From NCBI GenBank assembly GCA_900549015.1, contig URMH01000005.1, positions 1-64,000 of the forward strand: a stretch of 64,000 nt of DNA. Direction: 5' to 3'. A program made the position numbers and the translations under genes. This DNA comes from an uncultured Blautia sp. (GTDB lineage: Bacteria > Bacillota > Clostridia > Lachnospirales > Lachnospiraceae). Shown here one piece after another: positions 15,718 to 24,554 of this stretch. A model generated the notes under the pieces. It ran no database searches. It was given only the letters and a program-made list of their open reading frames with translations, and was not told the origin of the DNA. The first letter of the stretch is position 1, and every line of letters starts with the position of its first letter.

Positions 15718-16560
15718 TTATATCACCTCCGTTTTATGGCGGGTCACATGGCAGTTGATATTGATGGCGCATGGCATTCCCGCAATGTGGGTTGGAAGTG
15801 TCTCAATATTCAGTCCAATGGCAGTTGTCTTTCCGCCAAAGCCCTGCGGTCCGATTCCAAGCTCATTGATTTTTTCCAGCATCTCTTTTTCAAGGTCAGC
15901 GTAGAACGGGTCCGGATTCTCTGAATCAAGAGGACGCATAAGCGCCTTCTTTGCAAGAAGGGCAGCCTTGTCAAAGGTTCCGCCGATTCCCACGCCTACA
16001 ACCATAGGAGGACACGGGTTCGGACCTGCTGTCTCCACTGTCTCAAGAATAAAATCCTTAATTCCCTGAAGTCCTGCAGATGGCTTAAACATACGGATCG
16101 CACTCATATTTTCACTTCCGAAGCCTTTTGGTCCCAATGTGACCTTCACCTGATCTCCCGGTACAATTTCCGTATAAAGCATAGCCGGTGTATTATCTCC
16201 TGTGTTTCCTCTTCTTACCGGGTCTTTTACAACAGATTTGCGGAGATACCCTTTGTCATATCCGCGGCGCACGCCTTCGTTTACCGCTTCCGTCAGGTCT
16301 CCTCCCACAAAATGCACGTCCTGTCCGATTTCCAGGAAAACACATGCCATTCCTGTGTCCTGACAGATCGGAACATTTTCCCTGTCCGCAATCTCAAAAT
16401 TTTCAATAATATTGTCCAGGATTCCCTGTGCAATCTCTCCATCTTCACAGGCACGACAATTTTTAATAGCGCACTTTACATCCTCCGGCAAATGATTATT
16501 TGCCTCAATACAGAGCTTTTCAATTACTTCTGTAAGTCTGCTCACTTCTATTTCACGCAT
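15718..16560 (-). CDS. Class I fumarate hydratase, alpha subunit (N-terminal part)
   Basis: A 280-residue protein of the oxygen-sensitive [4Fe-4S] fumarase family. Visible features include NVPICQDTGMACVFLEIG (about residues 79-96), the GPKGFGSENMSA stretch, and a late conserved GGKTTAIGLNIETLPTHIAGMPCAININCHVTRH segment containing cysteines. It carries the catalytic cluster and works with the adjacent beta subunit. It lies 15 bases after the fumarate-reductase flavoprotein gene in the same operon. Confidence 0.9.
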   Translation of the reverse strand: MREIEVSRLTEVIEKLCIEANNHLPEDVKCAIKNCRACEDGEIAQGILDNIIENFEIADRENVPICQDTGMACVFLEIGQDVHFVGGDLTEAVNEGVRRGYDKGYLRKSVVKDPVRRGNTGDNTPAMLYTEIVPGDQVKVTLGPKGFGSENMSAIRMFKPSAGLQGIKDFILETVETAGPNPCPPMVVGVGIGGTFDKAALLAKKALMRPLDSENPDPFYADLEKEMLEKINELGIGPQGFGGKTTAIGLNIETLPTHIAGMPCAININCHVTRHKTEVI

Positions 16561-16575
16561 TAGCTTTCACACTCC

Positions 16576-18177
16576 TTATCTCTCGTGACGGGCGTATTTT
16601 GGAAGAAGAAGCGGAGAAATATCCTCTGATTCCACACCTGCTTCTTTTAATTCCTCTGCGTATTTTTCAATGTGAGAAAGGGTCATCGTTCCAAGCTCTA
16701 CTTCTTTCGCTTTTGCTGCTGCCGCCTTTCCTGCATTTCTTCCGAACACAATGATATCCAAAAGAGAATTTCCCATCAGACGGTTTCTTCCATGAATTCC
16801 TCCTACTGCTTCTCCTGCAACAAGAAGGTTGGAAATTGCTTTTGTAAATCCGTCTCCTCCGATTTCCAGTCCTCCGTTCTGATAATGAAGCGTTGGATAT
16901 ACAAGAATCGGCACTTTTCTCATATCAATATCGTAGTTCATATACATACGGAGCATTGCAGGAATTCTCTTTTCGATCGTTCCCTCTCCTCCGATTTTTT
17001 CAATCATTGGAGTATCCAGCCACACGCCGCTTCCAAGAGGTGTTGTTACTCCTTTATGACGATCTGTACATTCACGGATAATAGATGCAGCTGCAACATC
17101 GCGTGTCTCCAGCGGATGCATAAATGCCTCACCTTCTGCATTTACAAGCATCGCTCCAAGAGAACGCACTTTCTCTGTTACAAGAGCTCCGTAAATCTGT
17201 GCCGGATATGCAACTCCTGTCGGATGATACTGAATGGTGTCCTGATAAAGAAGAGGCGCACCTGCACGATATCCGAGAATCAGTCCGTCTGCCGTTGCCC
17301 CGTAATGGTTGGATGTAGGGAAGTTCTGATAATGAAGGCGTCCTGCTCCTCCGGTTGCAATGATGACTGTTTTTGCTTTTGCCACCATGTAATCCTCTGT
17401 CTCCATATTTAAGAGAACAGCACCTGCCACCTGACCTTTTTCGTCTTTAATCAGCTCTACGGCAGAAGTAAATTCCACAACCGGAATTCCTCTGTTGATT
17501 ACTTCATCACGAAGAGTACGCATGATTTCCGCTCCGGAATAATCTTTGCAGGCATGCATTCTCTTTCTGGATGTTCCGCCGCCATGCGTTGTCACCATAT
17601 TTCCTTCTTCGTCTTTATCAAACATAACGCCAAGCTTATTTAACCACTGAATCGCATCCGGTGCTTCCATAACAAGACGTTTTAAAAGCTCCGGTCTTGC
17701 AGCAAAATGACCGCCTCCAAACGCATCAAGATAATGCTGTACAGGAGAATCGTTCTCCTTATCAGCAGCCTGGATTCCGCCTTCTGCCATCATAGTATTG
17801 GCATCTCCAATACGCAGTTTTGTCACAATCATAACATTCGCACCGGCTTCATGGGCCTCAATGGCTGCAGAAGCACCTGCACCGCCGCCGCCGATTACCA
17901 GCACGTCTGTCTCATAATCTACTTTACTCAAATCTACCTTATCTGTCAACAGGCGGCTGTTGGAATGAAGAAGATGTCCAAGCTCTGCCGGAACCTTCTG
18001 CCCTTTATTTGGTCCGATTTTAATTTCTACAAATCCGTCTTCTCTGTAATCCGGATGAAATTCTTTCAGAAGGACATCTTTTTCCTCTGCTGTCATTCGT
18101 CTCGGCTCCATGCCCATACGCGCATCTCTTGTTGCTTCCACCTTTTTTATAGATTCAAGCATTTCTGGTGTAAACAT
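16576..18177 (-). CDS. frdA: Soluble fumarate reductase/succinate dehydrogenase flavoprotein subunit
   Basis: A 533-residue FAD protein. The dinucleotide-binding motif is VLVIGGGGAGASAA (93-105). Active-site residues of the family are present: His318 (TIQYHPTG), Arg359 (ETRDVAAASI) and His431 (LHYQNGG). The histidine that carries covalent FAD in FrdA/SdhA (RSHTVAAEGG) is Asn127 here (DANTMMAEGG), so FAD should be bound non-covalently, as I understand is the case for thiol:fumarate reductase TfrA. No membrane anchor gene is present. It follows the FrdB-like gene by 14 bases in an operon with Hdr/Flx proteins, fumarase and malate dehydrogenase. Fumarate reduction is the likely direction. Confidence 0.88.
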   Translation of the reverse strand: MFTPEMLESIKKVEATRDARMGMEPRRMTAEEKDVLLKEFHPDYREDGFVEIKIGPNKGQKVPAELGHLLHSNSRLLTDKVDLSKVDYETDVLVIGGGGAGASAAIEAHEAGANVMIVTKLRIGDANTMMAEGGIQAADKENDSPVQHYLDAFGGGHFAARPELLKRLVMEAPDAIQWLNKLGVMFDKDEEGNMVTTHGGGTSRKRMHACKDYSGAEIMRTLRDEVINRGIPVVEFTSAVELIKDEKGQVAGAVLLNMETEDYMVAKAKTVIIATGGAGRLHYQNFPTSNHYGATADGLILGYRAGAPLLYQDTIQYHPTGVAYPAQIYGALVTEKVRSLGAMLVNAEGEAFMHPLETRDVAAASIIRECTDRHKGVTTPLGSGVWLDTPMIEKIGGEGTIEKRIPAMLRMYMNYDIDMRKVPILVYPTLHYQNGGLEIGGDGFTKAISNLLVAGEAVGGIHGRNRLMGNSLLDIIVFGRNAGKAAAAKAKEVELGTMTLSHIEKYAEELKEAGVESEDISPLLLPKYARHER

Positions 18178-18191
18178 ATAGGTTGTCCTCC

Positions 18192-18866
18192 TTATTTCTC
18201 AATTTCCCTTGTATTGTAAAGTTCCTGCATCTCTGTAATCGGCTTCTGCATAATTTGCTCAATGAGTTCATCATATTCGCCGTGGTGAATTTCCTCCACT
18301 CTCTTATTGAGGTGCTCTGCTTCCGGTGCAATATATTTTCCTGTGAGACGTCTCGCGAGAACGCCCACCATCGGATGAGAAATACCGGCAGGACATCTTA
18401 CGGAACAGCAGCCGCAGCCTACACAGTCAAAGGATTCCTCCGCACATTTTTCCAGCTCTCCCCTCTGTGCATAAGCAATGTACTGCATAACATTTAAGTC
18501 CTGAGTACATGCTTTTGTACAGGCATTACAGCCGATACAGCTGTAAATTTCCGGATAAAGCTCCATCATAACCTGCTGTGTCGGTTTGATTTCTTCTATA
18601 TCATAAGTTCTTTTATCTGTGGGGAAAAACGGAATACTTGCAACATACATTCCCTCTTCCACCTGTGTCTGACAGGCAAGGCAGGTTTTCAGCTCATTTT
18701 TTCCCTTGATTCTGTAAATTGTAGCGCAGGCTCCGCAGAAACCATGGCGGCAGCCACAGCCTCTTTTTAATGTGTAGCCTGCATATTCCATTGCTGTCAT
18801 GATGGTAAGGTCTGCCGGTACGCTGTATTTCTTACCGAAAAAATATACGTTTACCATTTTATCCAT
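18192..18866 (-). CDS. frdB: Fumarate reductase/succinate dehydrogenase-type iron-sulfur subunit
   Basis: About 224 residues. The N-terminus has a plant-type 2Fe-2S motif (GCGCRHGFCGAC ... TCLAC) and the C-terminal half has two clusters' worth of cysteines (CIGCNACTKAC and CVGCGCCSVRCPAG). This is the SdhB/FrdB or TfrB N-terminal layout and should pass electrons to the adjacent flavoprotein. The ATG at 18866 follows GGACAGG; a TTG two codons upstream is an alternative. Unlike archaeal TfrB it lacks a fused CCG domain. That domain exists here as the separate HdrB, so FrdB plus HdrB together mirror TfrB. Confidence 0.85.
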   Translation of the reverse strand: MDKMVNVYFFGKKYSVPADLTIMTAMEYAGYTLKRGCGCRHGFCGACATIYRIKGKNELKTCLACQTQVEEGMYVASIPFFPTDKRTYDIEEIKPTQQVMMELYPEIYSCIGCNACTKACTQDLNVMQYIAYAQRGELEKCAEESFDCVGCGCCSVRCPAGISHPMVGVLARRLTGKYIAPEAEHLNKRVEEIHHGEYDELIEQIMQKPITEMQELYNTREIEK

Positions 18867-18888
18867 TTTCAAATACCTGTCCTTTCTA

Positions 18889-19743
18889 TCAGTACTCCTG
18901 AGGCAATTCTTCTATTTCATCAAAACGGAACACAGGGCCGTCCTTACATACATACTTAGAACCAATGTTGCAGCGTCCGCATTTTCCTACTCCACATTTC
19001 ATGCGAAGTTCAAGAGTTGTATACACCTGCTCATCGGTAAAGCCCATTTCCTTTAATCCCGCAAGAACAAACTTAATCATGATCGGCGGTCCGCAGACAA
19101 GAGCAACTTTATCTGTATCAAAACCGATTTCCTTTAAATATGTCGGAACAAATCCAACGTGACCATCCCAGCCTTCCTGTTCTCGGTCTATAGTAAGGTA
19201 TACGTTCACTCCCTCTGTTTTCATCCAAACTTCCTGGATTTCTTTTAACTGCACCAGGTCGTCTGCGGAGCGTGAACCGTAAAGAATATCTACGGTTCCG
19301 TAATTTTCTCTGTTGTCAAGAACATAATTAATGACAGAGCGAAGAGGTGCAAGACCGATTCCGCCTGCGATAAAGAGAAGATTTTTTCCCTTAAGCTCTG
19401 TTTCTACAGGAAAAGAATTTCCGTACGGTCCTCTTACTGTAATCTCATCTCCAACTGAAAGGCTGTGGAGATAATCTGTGAGAACGCCGCATTTTTTAAT
19501 GCTGAATTCCTGATATTCCTTATTTGTAGGAGAAGAAGTAATGGAAAACATGCCTTCGCTGATCCCGGGCGCACAGAGCATGGCGCACTGTCCCGGCATA
19601 TGCTCAAAAAGTTTTCCGCCTTCCGGAGCATTAACCCGGAATGTTTTTACATCCGGCGTCTCCTCACGAATATCTGTAATGACTCCAACCTTTGGAATCA
19701 GTGTATCTAATGTATAATTTTTATGACAGGTGCATTCACTCAT
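18889..19743 (-). CDS. flxA: FAD/NAD(P)-binding oxidoreductase with C-terminal 2Fe-2S cluster (FlxA / sulfite-reductase gamma type)
   Basis: A 284-residue ferredoxin-NADP+ reductase-fold protein. It has FAD-binding FSITSSPTN (about 65-73), NAD-binding GGIGLAPLRS (127-136) and CGPPIM, and a C-terminal cluster motif CGVGKCGRCNIGSKYVC. This matches FlxA, AsrB and HydG/MvhG-like NADH-oxidising subunits. It overlaps the upstream 4Fe-4S gene by four bases (ATGA). As the only NAD(H)-binding subunit it is the probable entry point for NADH electrons into the Hdr-Frd complex. Confidence 0.85.
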   Translation of the reverse strand: MSECTCHKNYTLDTLIPKVGVITDIREETPDVKTFRVNAPEGGKLFEHMPGQCAMLCAPGISEGMFSITSSPTNKEYQEFSIKKCGVLTDYLHSLSVGDEITVRGPYGNSFPVETELKGKNLLFIAGGIGLAPLRSVINYVLDNRENYGTVDILYGSRSADDLVQLKEIQEVWMKTEGVNVYLTIDREQEGWDGHVGFVPTYLKEIGFDTDKVALVCGPPIMIKFVLAGLKEMGFTDEQVYTTLELRMKCGVGKCGRCNIGSKYVCKDGPVFRFDEIEELPQEY

Positions 19744-20783
19744 TCCCTGTTACCTCCCTGTTTCTGAAAGGACTTGATCACTTTTACAATATTTAACGCT
19801 GACGGGCATTTTTCCACGCATCGTCCACAGCCTACGCAGGAATACATTCCATCGTTATTTGCCGGGAAATATACAAGCTTGTGCATAAATCTCTGGCGAA
19901 ATCTCTGCATCTGGCTTGTACGGTTATTTCCGTGTGCCATCATGGTAAAATCCGAATACATACAGGAATCCCAGCAGCGGTATCTCTGCACCCCGTGGCC
20001 TGTATCATAATCCTTAATATCGTAGCACTGGCATGTAGGACATACAAAAGTACATGTTCCACATGCAAGACACGGTTTGTAAAGCTCCTCCCAGAGAGGA
20101 GAATCAAATTTTTCTTTTAAAGCGTCTCCATTCCAGCCATCAAGAGAAAGATCAGAATACGGAAGCTTATCCACAACGGCTCTTATGGAAGCCTTCTCTT
20201 TTTCCACACATTCCGCAGCTTCTCCACCTACTTCCTCCAGAAGGCTCTTCACTGCCTCTGTAAGTGCCTCTCCCTTGTCTGTATTTGGTTGCCAGAAAAG
20301 AGTATCTCCTGTCTGCCAGACAGAAACGTCTCCTGCCGGCTCTGCCGCATCAATCCCGAACGCCTTACAAAAACATGTCTCCTCCGGCTCAGAACAGGCA
20401 AATGCAACGATTGTTCCATGCTCTCTTCTTGCCGCATAAAAACTGTCCACCGGATCTGCAAGAAAGACTTTATCAAGAACTTCCACACCTCTTACGTCAC
20501 AGGCCTTCATTCCGAAAACAACAAAATCCTGCTCTTTTAACGCTTCCGGTTCTACCTTTATTTTCTTTCCGTCACGGACACAGGTATAAAGGTTCTCACT
20601 CTGTGGAAAAAAAGCATCTTTAGGCGACTTTACTGTTTTTAATGTGTCAAGATCGATCTCTGCCTCTTCACTCCACGCTGCAAAATTCGTCTGTCCGTTT
20701 ATATTTACAGGAAGATACAGCTCTCTTTTCTCTGCAATGAGGGCAAACAGCTCGGAAAGCTTTTCTTTTGCTATCTTATACAT
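19740..20783 (-). CDS. 4Fe-4S dicluster protein of the Flx/AsrA type
   Basis: A 347-residue protein. The N-terminal region has DFVVFGMKACDVRGVEVLD, as in anaerobic sulfite reductase A and hydrogenase beta subunits. Two 4Fe-4S motifs follow: CLACGTCTFVCPTCQC (about residue 240) and CVGCGRCVEKCPS near the C-terminus. It probably relays electrons between the NADH-oxidising FlxA-like protein and the HdrA/MvhD part. The ATG has GAAAGGGG upstream, and the gene ends in an overlap with the FlxA gene. Whether it corresponds to FlxB or FlxC cannot be told here. Confidence 0.82.
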   Translation of the reverse strand: MYKIAKEKLSELFALIAEKRELYLPVNINGQTNFAAWSEEAEIDLDTLKTVKSPKDAFFPQSENLYTCVRDGKKIKVEPEALKEQDFVVFGMKACDVRGVEVLDKVFLADPVDSFYAARREHGTIVAFACSEPEETCFCKAFGIDAAEPAGDVSVWQTGDTLFWQPNTDKGEALTEAVKSLLEEVGGEAAECVEKEKASIRAVVDKLPYSDLSLDGWNGDALKEKFDSPLWEELYKPCLACGTCTFVCPTCQCYDIKDYDTGHGVQRYRCWDSCMYSDFTMMAHGNNRTSQMQRFRQRFMHKLVYFPANNDGMYSCVGCGRCVEKCPSALNIVKVIKSFQKQGGNRE

Positions 20784-20798
20784 ACGTTATCCCCTTTC

Positions 20799-21761
20799 TC
20801 ACACACTGCCTGGCTCTGCATCGTCAAATGTAAAGCTTGTGAGCGGCCCTTTTGACTCTGCGTCCTCTCCTGCCTGAAACTCTCCGTAAAGCATATCAAT
20901 GTCCTTGATAAACTTTCTGTTAAACAGGTGAAGGGGGATTCCCTGAGGACAGACTCTGCTGCACTCGCCGCAGTCGGTACATCTTCCTGCCACATGGAAG
21001 GCACGGATAATATGGAACATTTTTTCCTCAAAGGAATCTGCATTTGCCTTCTGGCTGCTGTCGAATTTGTTGCTGTCAAACACGCATTTTCTGCAGGAAC
21101 ATGCAGGACATACATTACGACAGGCATTACATCGGATACATTTGCTTAATTCCTTCTGGAAAAAGGCAAACTTTTCTTCCGGGCTCATCGCCTCGATTTT
21201 TTCTACTTCTGCAAAACGGTCCGCATCTTTTGTGTCTTTTGACTCGCCGAGAAGCTCATCGTAAATCTGATGCTCTTTTCCCTTGCACACGTGGCATCTC
21301 TCCAGCATGGCATCTTTATAAGAGCAGGTCTTCTCTCCGTAAATGGTCTGGATTTGTAAGGTATCGCAATCATCTTCCGCCTCAGCGCCCTGAATGCTCT
21401 CGATTCCCTTGATCCCCATTTTTTTGATTTTTTCTATATCAAGCTTTCCTTTGCAGCCGATTCCTATGATATAAGCCTTTTCTCTGTCTACACGGTGCTC
21501 TTTCAGAAGCTGGTTAAAGCTGTATGTATCGCAGGGTTTTAAAAATACAAGGGTTTTCCCCTCCATTTTGGAGGCTGCGATCATATATTTGCTTAAATTG
21601 GCTCCGCAGAATCCATTATACACAAGATTATCAAGGTCTTCTGCCTTATCGAAGAACGCCGGTTCCGGATTGTAAGGAAGGTCTCCCGCCTTCCAGCCAA
21701 GAACCTGTGCCACTTCTCCGGAAGAAAGCAGTTCTTTTGCACGTTCAATCATTTCCCGCAT
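20799..21761 (-). CDS. 4Fe-4S protein with coenzyme F420 hydrogenase beta-like N-terminus (Flx-type)
   Basis: A 320-residue protein. The N-terminal part (GKTLVFLKPCDTYSFNQLLKE, IIGIGCKGKLDIEKI) resembles the FrhB/FdhB family. CIRCNACRNVCPACSCRKC and CTDCGECSRVCPQG then bind two 4Fe-4S clusters. It is an electron-relay subunit of the Flx module, translated in overlap with MvhD upstream and 15 bases before the next 4Fe-4S gene. A disordered acidic tail (EFQAGEDAESKG) ends the protein. Confidence 0.82.
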   Translation of the reverse strand: MREMIERAKELLSSGEVAQVLGWKAGDLPYNPEPAFFDKAEDLDNLVYNGFCGANLSKYMIAASKMEGKTLVFLKPCDTYSFNQLLKEHRVDREKAYIIGIGCKGKLDIEKIKKMGIKGIESIQGAEAEDDCDTLQIQTIYGEKTCSYKDAMLERCHVCKGKEHQIYDELLGESKDTKDADRFAEVEKIEAMSPEEKFAFFQKELSKCIRCNACRNVCPACSCRKCVFDSNKFDSSQKANADSFEEKMFHIIRAFHVAGRCTDCGECSRVCPQGIPLHLFNRKFIKDIDMLYGEFQAGEDAESKGPLTSFTFDDAEPGSV

Positions 21762-22192
21762 CGCAAATCCTCCAGTCTCACATTTTTACCGAGAGAATAA
21801 ATCTTTTCCACAAACTCGTTCATAGTCTGTGAGAATTTTACACCTTCTGCGGCAGATACCCACTCCACCCGTGTACGGCCTTTTTCCACGCCGAGATAGT
21901 CCAGCATGGAAAAAAGAAGTGTCATTCTTCTTCTCGCATAATAATTTCCTGTACTGTAATGGCAGTCTCCCGGGTGGCAGCCGCACATGATCACGCCGTC
22001 CGCGCCTTTTTCAAACGCCCTTAAAATAAACATGGGATTTACGCGGCAGGAGCATGGAACGCGGATGATTTTTACATCTGCCGGATAGGTAAGACGGCTG
22101 CTTCCAGCAAGGTCTGCACCTGCATAGCTGCACCAGTTACAGCAGAATGCCACGATTTTCGGTCTGAATTCTTCTTTTGCTTCTATCGACAT
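21749..22192 (-). CDS. mvhD: MvhD/FlxD-type 2Fe-2S electron-transfer subunit
   Basis: A 147-residue protein of the methyl-viologen-reducing hydrogenase delta family. It has FCCNWCSYAGADLAG (about 16-30), RVPCSCRVNP and MCGCHPGDCHY, the cysteine sets that bind a 2Fe-2S cluster and contact HdrA. It connects the electron-input module to HdrA. The ATG at 22192 lies inside the last codons of hdrA, so the two are coupled; a longer open frame upstream is hdrA read in the wrong frame. Confidence 0.9.
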   Translation of the reverse strand: MSIEAKEEFRPKIVAFCCNWCSYAGADLAGSSRLTYPADVKIIRVPCSCRVNPMFILRAFEKGADGVIMCGCHPGDCHYSTGNYYARRRMTLLFSMLDYLGVEKGRTRVEWVSAAEGVKFSQTMNEFVEKIYSLGKNVRLEDLRCGK

Positions 22193-24171
22193 ATTGCATC
22201 TACCTCCGCGATAATCTGTCTGTTGGAGAATCCCTGCAGGTCCATTGCACCGGAAGGACAGGTAACGGTGCAGGCGCCGCAGCCCTGACATAACGCGTCG
22301 TTTACAACGGCGATTCGGCGCACCTCGCGGATTCCGTGGTCGTTTACTTCTTTTTCCTCATAAGTGATGGCTCCGTAAGGACATACGTTGGCGCATGTGG
22401 AGCAGCCGTTACAGAGAAGCTCGTCGGATTTTGCGGTACATGGATTTGTCATAAGCTTATCCTTTGCAAGAAGTCCGATCGCTTTTACTGCCGCAGCTCC
22501 CGCCTGGGCAACTGTCTCCGGAATATCTTTCGGTCCCTGGCATACGCCGGAAAGGAAGATACCTGCTGTCGGAGACTCCACAGGACGGAGCTTTGCGTGA
22601 GCCTCTGTAAGGAAATTGTTTGTATCAATGCTTGCAGTCAGCATGGTTGCGATCCGGCGCACGTCCGGTTCCGGCTCAATGGCCGCCGCAAGAACCACCA
22701 TATCTGCCTCTTTTAAAATCTGTTTATTATCAAGAAGATCCACACCCTGTACGAGAAGTTTTCCGTCCGGCTGTGGAATAACCTTTCCAACCTGGCCTTT
22801 TACGTAATTTACTCCGTACTGTTCTACTGCTCTTCTGTAAAACTCGTCAAAGTTTTTACCCGGTGTGCGGACGTCAATATAAAATACGGTCACATTTACA
22901 TCCGGATATTTATCCCGGATCAGCATGGCATGTTTTGCCGTATACATACAGCAGATTTTGGAGCAGTAACTCTTTCCTCTGTCGTCTGCGCAGCGGCTTC
23001 CCACACACTGGATAAATACCATTTCCTTCGGCGCTTTTCCGTCGGAAAGACGCTCAAGATGTCCCTTTGTCGGTCCTGCCGCATTCATGATACGCTCAAG
23101 CTCAAGAGAAGTGATGACGTCCTTGCTCTGGCTGTATGCGTATTCATCATATTTATCGAGCTTGATCATATCAAAACCGGTTGCCACTACAATAGCTCCG
23201 TATTTCTGTGTCACGATCTCGTCCTGCTGGTCGTATTCAATGGCTCCCGCCTGACAGACTTTTGCACAGAGACCACATTTTCCTGTTTTAAACTTGATGC
23301 AGTTTTCTCTGTCAATGACAGGCACATTGGGGATTGCCTGAGCAAACGGCGTGTAAATGGCGGTTCTGTTTCCAAGTCCTCTGTTAAACTCACTCGGGAT
23401 TTTTTTGGAAGGACATTTTTCCTGACAGATACCACAACCTGTACACTTGTCCATATTTACGCTTCTCGCTTTTTTGCGAATGTCTACTGTAAAGTCACCT
23501 ACAAAGCCGGTTACTTTTTCCACTTCGCTGTATGTATAGATATTGATTTTTTCGTGAGCTGCCGCTTCCACCATCTTTGGCGTCAGAATACAGGCGGAAC
23601 AGTCAAGTGTGGGGAAAGTCTTGTCAAGCTGTGACATTCTTCCGCCAATACTCGGTGTTTTCTCCACAATGTCAACTTCATATCCTGCGTCTGCAATATC
23701 AAGTGCCGTCTGGATTCCTGCAATACCGCCGCCGATCACAAGGGCTCTCTTTGTAACTCTGCTCTCGCCCGGTTTTAAAGGAGCATTTAAGTTTACTTTT
23801 GCAATGGCTGCTCTCGCAAGGATCACGGCTTTTTTTGTTGCCTCTTCCATATCCTTATGGATCCAGGAGCAGTGCTCACGGATGTTTGCGATTTCCACCA
23901 TATATGGATTTAATCCCGCTCTCTCTGCAGCCTTTCTGAAGGTTGCCTCGTGCATACGCGGGGAACAGGAGCACACTACGATTCCTGTCAGATTTTTTTC
24001 TTTAATTGCCTCTGCAATTTTCGCCTGCCCTGCCTCGGAACACATATACGGATAATCCTCAGCATGGACAACGCCCGGCTCAAGAAGAGCCATCTCTGCT
24101 ACTTTTTTCACGTCTACTGTTGCGGCAATATTGCTTCCGCAATGACAGACAAATACGCCGATTCTCTGCAT
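22183..24171 (-). CDS. hdrA: HdrA-type flavin-based electron-bifurcating subunit
   Basis: A 662-residue protein with the full HdrA plan. The N-terminal Cys-bearing domain (GVFVCHCG, CSCSPRMHE) is followed by a thioredoxin-reductase-like FAD domain (VIGGGIAGIQTALDIADAGY at about 144-163, LDCSACILTPKM). Ferredoxin motifs lie in the middle (CTGCGICQEKCPS, CGLCAKVCQ), and two lie at the C-terminus (CNGCSTCANVCPYG, CQGCGACTVTCPSG). HdrA splits electron pairs between a high-potential acceptor and ferredoxin. Neighbouring HdrB, HdrC, MvhD and NADH-oxidising proteins indicate a Flx-Hdr complex. Confidence 0.93.
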   Translation of the reverse strand: MQRIGVFVCHCGSNIAATVDVKKVAEMALLEPGVVHAEDYPYMCSEAGQAKIAEAIKEKNLTGIVVCSCSPRMHEATFRKAAERAGLNPYMVEIANIREHCSWIHKDMEEATKKAVILARAAIAKVNLNAPLKPGESRVTKRALVIGGGIAGIQTALDIADAGYEVDIVEKTPSIGGRMSQLDKTFPTLDCSACILTPKMVEAAAHEKINIYTYSEVEKVTGFVGDFTVDIRKKARSVNMDKCTGCGICQEKCPSKKIPSEFNRGLGNRTAIYTPFAQAIPNVPVIDRENCIKFKTGKCGLCAKVCQAGAIEYDQQDEIVTQKYGAIVVATGFDMIKLDKYDEYAYSQSKDVITSLELERIMNAAGPTKGHLERLSDGKAPKEMVFIQCVGSRCADDRGKSYCSKICCMYTAKHAMLIRDKYPDVNVTVFYIDVRTPGKNFDEFYRRAVEQYGVNYVKGQVGKVIPQPDGKLLVQGVDLLDNKQILKEADMVVLAAAIEPEPDVRRIATMLTASIDTNNFLTEAHAKLRPVESPTAGIFLSGVCQGPKDIPETVAQAGAAAVKAIGLLAKDKLMTNPCTAKSDELLCNGCSTCANVCPYGAITYEEKEVNDHGIREVRRIAVVNDALCQGCGACTVTCPSGAMDLQGFSNRQIIAEVDAICR

Positions 24172-24176
24172 CAGCC

Positions 24177-24554
24177 CTACCTCCTGTATCTTCTGAATGC
24201 GCTGACTAAAAGCTGCTGCGGAAGTTCCGGATCAAGAAGCTCCGGAATCTCATTTGGAGATAAATAATCCTGTCCCTTCTGACGAACTACCATCTGTCTT
24301 GCAGCATCAATTAATTTTCCAGGTTTTACATCCCGCGGACAACGCTCCACGCAGGCAAAACAGGAAAGGCATTTCCAGAGAGATTTTGAATTTACAAGCG
24401 CCTCCACATCTTCATTTACCACATAAGAAACAAACTGATGGGGTTTAATATCCATCTCGTTAAAGGACGGACAGGAAGCGGAGCATTTTCCGCATTTCAT
24501 ACATTTCAGAGGATTTACGCCGCTGATTTCTTTTATCATTTCTGCCTGATTCAT
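24177..24554 (-). CDS. hdrC: HdrC-type 4Fe-4S subunit
   Basis: A 125-residue ferredoxin-like protein with two motifs, CMKCGKCSASCPS (18-30) and CLSCFACVERCPRD (62-75). It is typical of HdrC, which links HdrA to HdrB. The ATG overlaps the hdrB stop (ATGA), and hdrA follows after five bases. Confidence 0.9.
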   Translation of the reverse strand: MNQAEMIKEISGVNPLKCMKCGKCSASCPSFNEMDIKPHQFVSYVVNEDVEALVNSKSLWKCLSCFACVERCPRDVKPGKLIDAARQMVVRQKGQDYLSPNEIPELLDPELPQQLLVSAFRRYRR

